Shown here piece after piece: positions 27,193 to 34,084 of a stretch of DNA of 34,084 nt. How positions within the stretch are numbered: position 1 is the stretch's first letter; the number at the start of each line of letters is the position of its first letter. The translations under genes were made by a program, and so were the position numbers. The notes below the pieces were generated by a model. The model ran no database searches. It was not told the origin of the DNA and was given only the letters and a program-made list of their open reading frames with translations. The stretch is from Terriglobia bacterium (GTDB lineage: Bacteria; Acidobacteriota; Terriglobia; Bryobacterales; Bryobacteraceae), in assembly GCA_020073365.1 (NCBI GenBank), contig JAIQFL010000144.1, positions 1 to 34,084 of the forward strand, written 5' to 3'.

Positions 27193-29193
27193 ATGAATAT
27201 GCCTCGCACTTCGAAAACCGGCTTATCCGGAAGACTGGGGACAGCCTTGGTGGTGGTGCTGCTCGCATCCTCCGCCCCCCTGTACGCTCAGCGCGACAAA
27301 AAGGACAAGCCTTCGTCTCCACCCGCGCATCAGGCGGCCCCCCATGAGAGCCGTCCGGCTCCCGCCCGGCAGGCCCCGCAGGCGGCGACGCCGCACCCGA
27401 GCGCACAGCCGTACCATCCACCCACACCCCGCGGTCAGCCCAGTGGGGGCCAGGTTACGCGTCAGAACAGCGGCCAGGGTCAATCGGGCCAATCCGGTGG
27501 ACGCCCGAATACCGGGCAGCCATCGAGTCAGACGATCCATCCGACGCCCAGCCAGGGTCAACCCAGCCAGCCGGCCTCCGGCGGCCAGGGCACCCGTGGC
27601 AACTCCGGTCAGACCGGCACGGGTCAGCCGAGCGGTGGACGACAGTTCGGTGGTGGAGGCCAGCCTGGCCAACATACCGGACAGACCGCCACGCCGAGCG
27701 GCGGCCAGGGCACTCGCGGGAACTCCGGCCAGACCGGCACCGGCCAGCCGGGCGGTGGACGACAGTTCGGTGGTGGGAACCAGCCCGGCCAACATACCGG
27801 ACAGACCGCCACGCCGAGCGGCGGCCAGGGCACTCACGGCAACTCCGGCCAGCCCGGCATGGGTTCACCCAGCAGCGGACGTCAATTTGGTCAGAACGGC
27901 GGACACCCCGGAGGGGCGTCCCAAGTGGTCCGGAGCCGCAACGGCGGAGAGGTTTACAGAGGCAACAACGGAGCCATCCGCGAGGTGCACACTCCCGGTG
28001 GAGCGGTGATCCATCACGCACCCGATGGCATCCGGCGCGTGGAAATGACACGGCCGGGCGGCCGCGTGGTGGTCGCCAGCGAACACGGGCGGGGCGGTTA
28101 TGTTCAGCGGCCTCTCATCGTGAACAACCGGACCTACGTCCAGAGGACGTACATCTCTCACGGTGTGTCGTACGCCCGGGTCTACCGGCCGTACAGCTAC
28201 GGTGGAGTGGTCTTCCACATATATACTCCCTACCGTTTCTATCGGCCCGCGTTCTACTCCTACGTTTTTAACCCCTGGGCCAGACCGGTCTACTATAGCT
28301 GGGGCTGGGGCGGCAGTCCGTGGTTCGGGTTCTATGGCGGCTGGTTCACACCCTACCCGTACTACGCGAGTCCCTCGCTGTGGCTAACGGACTATCTGAT
28401 TGCCAGAACGTTGGAAGACGCCTATCAGGCGCGTCTGGATGCGGCGGCTTCCGTGCAGGCGCAGAATTACTCGGCGACGCCCTTGACACCGGATGTGAAG
28501 CAGGCCATCGCCGATGAGGTTCACCGGCAACTGGATCAGGAGAAGGCCGAACAGCAGAACCCGAATTCCGCGCAGTCTGGCGCTCCCCCACTGTTCAGCA
28601 GCAATGGCCCACAGGTTTTCGTGGTCTCGACCGCCCTTACGGTGAGTTCCGCAGGCGGGGACTGCGTGGTAACCGAGGGCGACGTGCTCCAAATGAGCGG
28701 CCCCCCGCCGCAAAATGCCCCTTACGCGGAGGTGCATGTGTTGGCCAGCAAGGGTCAGGACTGCCGTAAGGGCAGCGTGGTTTCGGTGTCGCTCAACGAT
28801 CTGCAGGAGATGCAGAATCAAATGCGCGCGACCATCGACCAGGGCTTGGGCGATCTGCAATCCAAACAGGGACAGGGCGGCCTTCCGACGCTGCCGCCGG
28901 CAGCCGCGGCCCCGCCTGACAACGCCTTTGGCAACCAGGTACAGCCGGATTCCAACGCCGCCTCCGAAGTCAGACAGGCATCGCAGGAAGCCGACCGGGC
29001 GGAGCAGGATGTGGTCAACGGCCTGGATAGCCAGGGAGGTACTGCTACCATCTCACTCGGCATGACGACCAGTGAAGTAGAACAAATCCTGGGACGGCCC
29101 AGGGAAACTGCCAATGTCGGAACGAAGCGAATCTACGTGTACAAGGACATCAAGGTCACTTTCATCGACGGCAAAGTGAGCGACGTCCAGTAA
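27193..29193 (+). CDS. Secreted Gln/Gly-rich tandem-repeat protein with BamE-like end
   Basis: 666 aa. A signal peptide (LSGRLGTALVVVLLASSAPL, then YAQ) is followed by a Pro/Ala/Gln-rich region, three 40-residue tandem repeats (about residues 130-249; GGQGTRGNSGQTGTGQP, RQFGGGGQPGQHTGQTATPS), a Gly/Val/Arg beta region (about 250-325), a Tyr/Trp-rich stretch (about 330-400; VYYSWGWGGSPWFGFYGGW), a helical part, and a C-terminal fold like SmpA/BamE (TTSEVEQILGRPRETANVGT; KVTFIDGKVSDVQ). Many acidobacterial exported proteins share the Tyr/Trp block; function is unknown. GGAGAG precedes the ATG. The protein is probably periplasmic or outer-membrane associated. Confidence 0.8.
   Translation: MNMPRTSKTGLSGRLGTALVVVLLASSAPLYAQRDKKDKPSSPPAHQAAPHESRPAPARQAPQAATPHPSAQPYHPPTPRGQPSGGQVTRQNSGQGQSGQSGGRPNTGQPSSQTIHPTPSQGQPSQPASGGQGTRGNSGQTGTGQPSGGRQFGGGGQPGQHTGQTATPSGGQGTRGNSGQTGTGQPGGGRQFGGGNQPGQHTGQTATPSGGQGTHGNSGQPGMGSPSSGRQFGQNGGHPGGASQVVRSRNGGEVYRGNNGAIREVHTPGGAVIHHAPDGIRRVEMTRPGGRVVVASEHGRGGYVQRPLIVNNRTYVQRTYISHGVSYARVYRPYSYGGVVFHIYTPYRFYRPAFYSYVFNPWARPVYYSWGWGGSPWFGFYGGWFTPYPYYASPSLWLTDYLIARTLEDAYQARLDAAASVQAQNYSATPLTPDVKQAIADEVHRQLDQEKAEQQNPNSAQSGAPPLFSSNGPQVFVVSTALTVSSAGGDCVVTEGDVLQMSGPPPQNAPYAEVHVLASKGQDCRKGSVVSVSLNDLQEMQNQMRATIDQGLGDLQSKQGQGGLPTLPPAAAAPPDNAFGNQVQPDSNAASEVRQASQEADRAEQDVVNGLDSQGGTATISLGMTTSEVEQILGRPRETANVGTKRIYVYKDIKVTFIDGKVSDVQ
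27580..27939 (+). repeat. 120-bp tandem repeat inside the secreted protein
   Basis: Three units begin at 27580, 27700 and 27820 with GGCGGCCAGGGCAC and are exactly 120 nt (40 codons) apart. Units 1 and 2 are nearly identical; unit 3 diverges after about 45 nt. High nucleotide identity suggests recent duplication and possible copy-number variation. Confidence 0.92.
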
Positions 29194-29213
29194 GGCAAAC
29201 GGAACGGCCCGCG

Positions 29214-29268
29214 GCCGGGGTCCTCGACCATTTGGTACCGTAACCACAGGCAGGTCGAGGACCCCGGC
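29214..29268. repeat. Perfect 16-bp inverted repeat
   Basis: GCCGGGGTCCTCGACC (29214-29229) and GGTCGAGGACCCCGGC (29253-29268) are exact complements with a 23-nt loop. It lies 21 nt after the upstream stop, so it could work as a terminator although no T-tract follows; the composition also fits the dispersed palindromes. Confidence 0.75.
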
Positions 29269-29647
29269 TGGCAATTGAAGATTCCCGACAAGGGCCACCA
29301 AGCATGCCACCCATCGGCGAAGTCCGTACCCAAGCAGCCGTCCAGACTCGGCCATCAAGGCCCACCACGAAGACATCTGGCGCTTAATTGCATCACTACA
29401 TTTTTGTATTAACATGTTTGGGATGCCCGGCGTGCACCTGTAGTGGAATGCTCAGCGGAAGATTAAGGCACGTTCGGTTGCCATCAGTGAAGCGGATGGA
29501 TACGACACGATGATCTCGTAGTTGGCGAAGCCCGGCGTGTTGACACCGGCGAATCTGGCCTGGGGAGATGCGGACTATCAGACGCCATACCTGACCGCCA
29601 AGACTTCTGTATACCGGCTGCGGACCAAGACTCGCGGTTTTGTTCCC

Positions 29648-29702
29648 GGCCCGGCAAGCGCGCGAGGCAGGCGGAAGCGCCTGGCGAAAGCGCTGTGCCA
29701 CA
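29648..29702. repeat. REP-like copy downstream of ruvA
   Basis: GGCAGGCG-GAAG-CGCCTGGC forms an 8-bp hairpin with one mismatch. On the minus strand the surrounding sequence (TTCCGCCTGCCTCGCGCGCT) closely follows the right half of the insertion in the glycosyltransferase gene (16342-16375). Confidence 0.6.
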
Positions 29703-29705
29703 CGA

Positions 29706-30308
29706 TCAACGTACCAGTTCCAGAGCGCGGCGAAAGAGCGGCTCGAAGTCCGCCGATCCGCCAGGCCCCGCCGCGGCCTTGGCTTTGCGCACGGCGGCTT
29801 CGGCTTGCGGCCGCGCGCATCCCAAGTTGAGCAGCGCCGACAACACGTCCTGGTCGATGGCCGAAAGCGTCGCGGCGGCCGGTGTTTCCGGCTCATCGCC
29901 GACCACTGCCGGCAGCTTGTCGCGAAGCTCCAGCACCATGCGCTCGGCGGTCTTCTTGCCAATCCCCGGAATGCGCACCAGCTTGTCCACTTCGCCGCGG
30001 CGGATGGAGTGGATGAGGTCGGGTGCCGCCAGCCCCGAGAGGATCTTCACGGCCAGCGTGGGGCCGATACCGCTCACGCCGATCAGCTTTTCGAACAGGG
30101 CTTTCTCGTCCTGGGTGAGGAAGCCGTAGAGTGCCAGGGCGTCCTCGCGCACGTGGGTATGGATGCGCAGGCGCACCTCCGAGCCGGGGTCGGGCAGGTG
30201 CGTGAAGGTGGAAACCGGAATGGTGACATCGTATCCCACGCCGCCGGCCTCCACGATGGCCTGGTTGGGATGCTTCTCGATCAACACGCCGCGCAGCAGA
30301 GCGATCAT
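29706..30308 (-). CDS. ruvA: Holliday junction branch migration protein RuvA
   Basis: 200 aa, the standard RuvA length. The N-terminal OB fold (MIALLRGVLIEKHPNQAIVE; GGVGYDVTIP) is followed by two helix-hairpin-helix motifs, LIGVSGIGPTLAVKIL (about 76-91) and LVRIPGIGKKTAERMVLEL (about 110-128), and a C-terminal RuvB-binding domain after a Pro/Ala linker. RuvA tetramers hold Holliday junctions and load the RuvB motor. Neither ruvB nor ruvC is adjacent, so the gene is outside the common ruv operon arrangement. A TACAAT box 8 nt before the ATG suggests leaderless expression. It is divergent from rsmE. Confidence 0.97.
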   Translation of the reverse strand: MIALLRGVLIEKHPNQAIVEAGGVGYDVTIPVSTFTHLPDPGSEVRLRIHTHVREDALALYGFLTQDEKALFEKLIGVSGIGPTLAVKILSGLAAPDLIHSIRRGEVDKLVRIPGIGKKTAERMVLELRDKLPAVVGDEPETPAAATLSAIDQDVLSALLNLGCARPQAEAAVRKAKAAAGPGGSADFEPLFRRALELVR

Positions 30309-30316
30309 CAGTCTGT

Positions 30317-30322
30317 ATTGTA
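30317..30322 (-). promoter_or_regulatory. Candidate -10 box (TACAAT) of ruvA
   Basis: On the minus strand TACAAT ends 8 nt before the ruvA ATG at 30308, with no Shine-Dalgarno between. Confidence 0.45.
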
Positions 30323-30364
30323 ATGTGGCGTTGGTTTCCCATGTGGGGCGGCTAGAAGCCGGCA

Positions 30365-30392
30365 GACAGACGACGAAAGACGATCGTCTGTC
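30365..30392. repeat. Hairpin of the REP-like family between ruvA and rsmE
   Basis: GACAGACGA (30365-30373) pairs with TCGTCTGTC (30384-30392), followed by CCAC. Upstream at about 30342 lies GTGGGGCGG, recalling the outer motif of the other copies. Confidence 0.65.
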
Positions 30393-30400
30393 CCACTGCC

Positions 30401-30406
30401 TACAAT
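30401..30406 (+). promoter_or_regulatory. Candidate -10 box (TACAAT) of rsmE
   Basis: TACAAT ends 6 nt before the TTG start at 30413, right after the hairpin at 30365-30392. No Shine-Dalgarno is visible. Confidence 0.45.
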
Positions 30407-30412
30407 AGAAGC

Positions 30413-31132
30413 TTGGCCAGACGCAGGTTCTTTGTAGACGCGATCCACGGCGGAATGGCGGACGTGCGCGGCGAGGACGCCCGCCACCTGACGCGTGTGC
30501 TCCGCGCCGAATCCGGCCAGCGATACGAGATCTCCGACAGCCAATCGGCTTACCTGGCGGAGATTGTGGAAGCCCGAAGCGACCGCGTGGTCTTCCGCAT
30601 CATCGAGCCCATCGAGACGCCCGCGGTGCCCGTTCGCATGACACTATGCGCCGTCCTTATCAAATTCGACCGGTTCGAGTGGATCATCGAAAAAGCCACC
30701 GAACTCGGCGTGGACCGGATACTCCCGGTAGAGACAGCCCGCTGCGAAAAGGGCCTGCTGGAAGCTTCCCGCAAACGGACCGAGCGGTGGACGCGCATCG
30801 CGCGCGAGAGCAGCCAGCAATCGCGCCGCCTGCGCGCGCCCGAAATCCTGCCGGCCGCTCGATTCGACCGCTGCCTGACCACGGAGGCGGACTACCGGTT
30901 CTTCCTCGAAGAGACTACCGCCCCGGCGCTGTTGCGCATGTTGCCGGATCGCCGGTCGGATGCCGACCGGATCGCGCTCCTCACAGGCCCCGAGGGTGGG
31001 TGGACGGATGCGGAACGGCACGCCGCCGCGGCAGCCGGCTGGCAGCCGGCTTCCCTTGGGCCCCAGGTGCTTCGCGCGGAAACAGCCGCAACAGCCGGGA
31101 TCGCCATCTTGATGAACGCATGGCTGGTCTGA
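30413..31132 (+). CDS. rsmE: 16S rRNA (uracil-1498-N3)-methyltransferase RsmE
   Basis: 239 aa, typical for RsmE. An N-terminal PUA-like domain (RRRFFVDA; DARHLTRVLRAESGQRYEIS) precedes a SPOUT methyltransferase domain with KFDRFEWIIEKATELGVDRI and the trefoil-knot AdoMet motifs LLTGPEGGWTDAE and LGPQVLRAETAA. The enzyme methylates N3 of U1498 in 16S rRNA of the assembled 30S subunit. The start is TTG at 30413; it keeps the conserved MARRRFF beginning and follows a TACAAT box. It is divergent from ruvA and followed by the membrane metallophosphoesterase gene after 33 nt, possibly in one transcript. Confidence 0.95.
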   Translation: MARRRFFVDAIHGGMADVRGEDARHLTRVLRAESGQRYEISDSQSAYLAEIVEARSDRVVFRIIEPIETPAVPVRMTLCAVLIKFDRFEWIIEKATELGVDRILPVETARCEKGLLEASRKRTERWTRIARESSQQSRRLRAPEILPAARFDRCLTTEADYRFFLEETTAPALLRMLPDRRSDADRIALLTGPEGGWTDAERHAAAAAGWQPASLGPQVLRAETAATAGIAILMNAWLV

Positions 31133-31165
31133 TCGAAAAGCGCACACCGCCCGAATGTCACTACA

Positions 31166-32356
31166 ATGAAGGATTGGGTCGGGACACCGGGATTGAATCC
31201 TTTCGAGCTTATTCTAATCGTCGTTTTTGTCTTGGCGCAGTGGCGAATCTCCGTGCTGCTGCTGCGCGCCGCCGTCCGTCGATTCTCGGGACGAGCGCTC
31301 ATTCTCGCGCGAACCGCGGTTTTCCTGTTGGATGTCCTGCTGGTCATGGGCTATTTGTGTTCGTGGTCGGATCTGATGTCGCGCCTCGGAATCCCCGGGC
31401 GGCCGGCAATGTTGATCGGCGCGTTCACCCTAGCCTATGGCTTGGCGGCGAGTGCCCTGCTTGCGGTGCGTACGGTTCTCCTGGCGGTGCTGAAGCATTT
31501 CGCATCCGACGTCGACCCCGGCCGCCGTCGTGTGCTGAGTGCCGCGGGAAACACTCTGATGGCGGCGCCCCTCGCGGTGATGGGCTACGGCTCGCTGATC
31601 CAGCGTACCGATTTCCGCGTCCGCGAGATTGACCTGCCTATTCCCGGGCTGCCGGGGGATCTGGATGGCCTCCGCGTTCTGCAACTCAGCGACATCCACC
31701 TCAGCGCCTTTCTTAGCGAGGCCGAACTGGCCCGGGTGATCGATGCGGCCATCGAACTGCGGTCGCACCTCACCGTGATTACAGGGGACCTCATCTCGAG
31801 CCGGGGCGATCCCCTGGACGCCTGCATCCGGCAACTGGCGCGCCTCAAGGCCGACGCGGGCGTGTTCGGGTGCATGGGCAATCACGAGCGCTACGCCAAG
31901 GTCGAGGACTACACCAGGCAAGCCGCCGCCCGGGTCGGGATTCGCTTCCTGCGAAGCGCATCTCAGCCCATCCGATTCGGGAATTCCATCCTCAACCTGG
32001 CGGGCGTGGACTACCAATCCCTGGCCGGAAAAAAGCAATATCTTCGCGGCGCGGAAACCCTGATCCTGCCCGGCGCCTGCAACGTCCTGCTCTCTCACAA
32101 TCCCGACGTCTTTCCGGTGGCCGCCCAGCAAGGCTATAATCTACTGCTGGCGGGGCACACACATGGCGGACAAGTCACGGTCGAGATTCTGGACCAATCC
32201 ATCAATCCCGCCCGTTTCTTCACACCTTTCGTTTACGGCCTTTATCGTTCGGGATCGGCTACCGCGTACGTCACGCGCGGCATCGGAACCATCGGCATTC
32301 CGACGCGTATCGGGGCGCCTCCGGAAATCTCCCTCCTGCGGCTCAGAAAGGCTTAA
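31166..32356 (+). CDS. Membrane-anchored metallophosphoesterase (YaeI/LpxG-like)
   Basis: 396 aa. Four hydrophobic helices occupy about residues 12-135 (e.g. PFELILIVVFVLAQWRISV). A calcineurin-like phosphoesterase domain follows from about 160 with all metal motifs: LQLSDIHLS, VITGDLISS, GCMGNHERY, LLSHNPDVF and LLAGHTHGGQ. Related proteins hydrolyse membrane or lipid-linked phosphodiesters, such as UDP-diacylglucosamine in lipid A synthesis; the substrate here is not determined. A TACAAT overlaps the ATG, so the true start could be slightly different. The next gene, also a metallophosphoesterase of another subtype, begins 12 nt downstream, indicating co-transcription. Confidence 0.9.
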   Translation: MKDWVGTPGLNPFELILIVVFVLAQWRISVLLLRAAVRRFSGRALILARTAVFLLDVLLVMGYLCSWSDLMSRLGIPGRPAMLIGAFTLAYGLAASALLAVRTVLLAVLKHFASDVDPGRRRVLSAAGNTLMAAPLAVMGYGSLIQRTDFRVREIDLPIPGLPGDLDGLRVLQLSDIHLSAFLSEAELARVIDAAIELRSHLTVITGDLISSRGDPLDACIRQLARLKADAGVFGCMGNHERYAKVEDYTRQAAARVGIRFLRSASQPIRFGNSILNLAGVDYQSLAGKKQYLRGAETLILPGACNVLLSHNPDVFPVAAQQGYNLLLAGHTHGGQVTVEILDQSINPARFFTPFVYGLYRSGSATAYVTRGIGTIGIPTRIGAPPEISLLRLRKA

Positions 32357-32368
32357 GCCCGTATCCCC

Positions 32369-33109
32369 GTGCGCTATCTCATCCTGAGCGACCTTCACGC
32401 CAATTGGGAGGCCCTGGAGGCCGTGGCCCGGGATGCCGCCGGCCGCTACGATCGGGCTCTCTGCTGCGGCGACCTGGTGGGCTATGGGGCCGACCCGAAT
32501 GCGGTCGTGGAGTGGGTTCGCGCCAATTGCAGCATCGTGGTGCGGGGCAATCATGACAAGGCCTGCACCGGTCAGGACGACCTGGAGTGGTTCAACCCGG
32601 TGGCCCGTGCCGCCGCGATCTGGACGCAAACCCACCTCACCCCCGAAAACGCCGACTGGACCCGCGCGCTGCCGCAAGGTCCGATAGTGGAAGGTGGGTT
32701 CCAGGTGTTGCATGGGTCGCCTTTCGACGAAGACGAGTATGTGCTCGCTCCCGAGGAAGCCGGGCAGGCCTTCGAATACCTGGAGTACCGGCTGGCCTTC
32801 TTCGGCCACACCCACGTGCAGGGCGGCTTCATCTGGAACCATGCCCGCGTGGAGACCATCCTGTGCGCACACGGAGGAGGCGATCCGCAGGACATGGAGA
32901 TTGACCCCGAGTGTGCGTATTTGATCAACCCCGGTTCGGTGGGCCAGCCGCGCGACGGCGACCCGCGGTCGGCGTACGCGCTCTACGATTCGGATTCGCA
33001 CGTGGTGAGTTACTGCCGCAGCAGCTACGACGTGTCGCGCGCCCAGAAGAAGATTCGCGATTCGGGCCTACCCCCGATTCTGGCCGACCGGCTATCGCTG
33101 GGACGGTAA
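32369..33109 (+). CDS. Soluble metallophosphoesterase (YfcE/DeoC-like phosphodiesterase type)
   Basis: 246 aa, GTG start 12 nt after the previous gene. Metal motifs: LILSDLHANWEALEAV, CCGDLVGYGADP, VVRGNHDKA, VLHGSP and FFGHTHVQG, then the NPGSVGQPRDGDPRSAYALY closing segment. This is the compact cytosolic calcineurin-like family that includes diadenosine-tetraphosphatase-like and YfcE-like enzymes; the natural substrate is unknown. It has no signal peptide or membrane helix, in contrast to its neighbour. The last 20 residues are a basic helix. The pair with the membrane phosphoesterase may act on related phosphorylated compounds, by inference. Confidence 0.9.
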   Translation: MRYLILSDLHANWEALEAVARDAAGRYDRALCCGDLVGYGADPNAVVEWVRANCSIVVRGNHDKACTGQDDLEWFNPVARAAAIWTQTHLTPENADWTRALPQGPIVEGGFQVLHGSPFDEDEYVLAPEEAGQAFEYLEYRLAFFGHTHVQGGFIWNHARVETILCAHGGGDPQDMEIDPECAYLINPGSVGQPRDGDPRSAYALYDSDSHVVSYCRSSYDVSRAQKKIRDSGLPPILADRLSLGR

Positions 33110-33200
33110 CGCGGGCATTCTTGCCTGTGTTGGTTTTGTGCCACGTGCAGTTCATGCCGGTTCTCACTGGCGGGGTCCTGGCCAGATCAGGTCACTCGAA

Positions 33201-33794
33201 TTATATGGGCTCTCGGCTCGACCTACCAGCTACATCCGGACCGGCCGGAGCGTCGATCCGGAAGTATTCCAACTCCTTCCCTTCCGCGGACTCCGCGCGT
33301 TTAATGCAGCGCATGCCGAGCTTCAACAGCACTCGTTTCGAAGCCAGGTTTCCAGCCATGACTACGGCCATTACCCTGTCCAACTGCGCCACCTCGAAGG
33401 CATACTGCAACAGCCTGCCGCCGGCTTCGGTAGCAATGCCGCGTTTCCAGGACGCACGGCGAAGGACATAGCTGAGACCGATTTCGTCCGAGGGACCCCA
33501 CCAGGGCCGAAGCTTGCTCAGTTCTGTCCAGCCGTGGATAGCACCGGTACCCTTATCCTGGATTGCCCAATGGCCGAACTGGAGGCGTAGGTGGTCCAGG
33601 TAGACGATGGCCTCGGCGCCCCGTCTGGCTTCCTCTGGCGGGCTTGGACCGTCCCACAGGAACCGGTTGACTTCCGGATCGGTGGCCAGGTCGGCGAGCC
33701 AATCCACGTCCGCCGCCGTCAGCGGACGGAGAAGGAAGCGCGGGGTCTCGAGTTCCATGCGGTATTTCCGCCGCCAGACCTCTTCGATGTCCAA
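33201..33794 (-). CDS. GNAT-family N-acetyltransferase (RimJ/RimL-like)
   Basis: Up to 197 aa. The fold pattern is clear: METPRFLLRPL-type beginning (LETPRFLLRPLTAADVDWLA), DEIGLSYVLRRASWKRGIAT with the acetyl-CoA loop (RRASWKRGIATEAGG), and NLASKRVLLKLGMRCIKR. Such enzymes acetylate ribosomal-protein N-termini or small amines; the substrate is open. The start is uncertain: TTG at 33794 has a TAAGCT box 6 nt upstream (leaderless type), whereas ATG at 33758 gives the usual family beginning. The gene is convergent with the metallophosphoesterases. The C-terminus is Pro/Gly/Ser-rich. Confidence 0.88.
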   Translation of the reverse strand: MDIEEVWRRKYRMELETPRFLLRPLTAADVDWLADLATDPEVNRFLWDGPSPPEEARRGAEAIVYLDHLRLQFGHWAIQDKGTGAIHGWTELSKLRPWWGPSDEIGLSYVLRRASWKRGIATEAGGRLLQYAFEVAQLDRVMAVVMAGNLASKRVLLKLGMRCIKRAESAEGKELEYFRIDAPAGPDVAGRSSREPI

Positions 33795-34084
33795 GCCTCC
33801 AGCTTAACCTGGAGCATCGCCGAACGTGCCTTTGGTGGCGGGTAATCCAGAGATGAGCATTTTCCAATCCAAGGATGATCCTGAAATTAGGAATCGTTTC
33901 CAATGCAAGATGATCCTGAAATTGGGTACACCAAGACCAGGTGGATGACACTCCTTTCTTCCGGCTCGTGAGGCTCTGCAGGACGCCGTTCAGTCTTTGT
34001 CCTCCGCGACGAAAGGAGGACGTCCGAAATCAAATGAAAATGGAACCCAAGGGCGCGATCGGCGCCCGAACGTGTACTGATCGA
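33795..34084. other. Right-edge region with direct repeats, no complete gene
   Basis: No complete gene is visible. One plus-strand frame from about 33950 to a TGA at 34077 reads FLPAREALQDAVQSLSSATK then GGRPKSNEN, which could be a transposase-gene fragment. The 36-bp direct repeats at 33862-33930 precede it. The sequence is cut by the window edge. Confidence 0.4.
33862..33930. repeat. Two 33-nt direct repeats, possible IS end
   Basis: TTCCAATCCAAGGATGATCC (33862 on) and TTCCAATGCAAGATGATCCT (33898 on), each continuing with CTGAAATTRGG, repeat at a 36-nt interval. Multiple short direct repeats of this type occur at the ends of IS21-like elements, but no transposase is visible to confirm it. 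Confidence 0.5.

Larger units (their letters stand above)
29194..29705. other. Intergenic region with repeats, no confident gene
   Basis: 512 nt between the secreted repeat protein and ruvA. It holds the inverted repeat at 29214-29268 and a REP-like copy at about 29648-29702. On the minus strand a short protein-like run (HRVVSIRFTDGNRTCLNLPL, about 29450-29515) ends in a stop at 29396; I could not assign it or find a start, so it may be a gene remnant. Confidence 0.5.

Noticed and set aside
29396..29705. A minus-strand gene downstream of ruvA
   Set aside because: The open frame overlaps ruvA in another frame and the REP-like copy; only a short protein-like run remains and no start is visible.

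Overview
The window looks like a chromosomal segment from an acidobacterium close to Solibacter/Bryobacter. This is an inference from gene content: an Oar-like TonB-dependent receptor with an N-terminal carboxypeptidase-regulatory-like domain, an orphan duplicated MacB/FtsX permease (ADOP type), an ISAzo13-family transposase, GC-rich coding sequence, and many short palindromes of the type GTGGGRCAGGC...GCCTGYCCCAC between and inside genes. No rRNA, tRNA or CRISPR array was seen.

Layout. 1-4170 (minus strand): start of a cyclomaltodextrinase-like GH13 enzyme preceded by a large outer-membrane receptor, plausibly a malto-oligosaccharide uptake and cleavage pair. 4553-7975 (plus): a secreted esterase broken by two single-base frameshifts, three tandem 42-bp hairpin repeats, then an intact ADOP permease with a TTG start. 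7987-11215 (minus): a TolC-family protein followed by a DUF1015 protein. 11427-14276 (plus): a DUF4062-NACHT-FGE-like STAND NTPase, the best candidate in the window for a conflict or immune system. 14304-18185 (plus): a PfkB kinase, a GT-C-type membrane glycosyltransferase carrying an in-frame palindromic insertion, a YbjQ protein and a DapF homologue lacking both catalytic cysteines; the last three genes overlap. 18195-19107 (minus): a GlcG/HbpS-like secreted protein and an unknown protein. 19289-20302: a FecR-domain secreted protein with a terminator. 20479-21615: decayed toxin/immunity-like fragments. 21733-29193 (plus): an MBL-fold hydrolase, a DPP-IV-like S9 peptidase, an ISAzo13 transposase and a secreted protein with 120-bp tandem repeats. 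29706-33794: ruvA (minus), rsmE, two metallophosphoesterases (plus), and a GNAT acetyltransferase (minus). The window ends in short direct repeats that may belong to a mobile element.

Cross-cutting signals. Seven genes have a TANNNT box ending about 4-10 nt before the start codon and little or no Shine-Dalgarno sequence, suggesting leaderless transcripts; others (TonB receptor, ADOP permease, YbjQ, S9 peptidase) have clear Shine-Dalgarno sequences. The palindromes form a dispersed REP-like family at eight or so loci. Points most worth following up are the DUF4062-NACHT-FGE protein, the Cys-to-Ser DapF homologue, the in-frame repeat insertion in the glycosyltransferase, and the toxin/immunity remnants.
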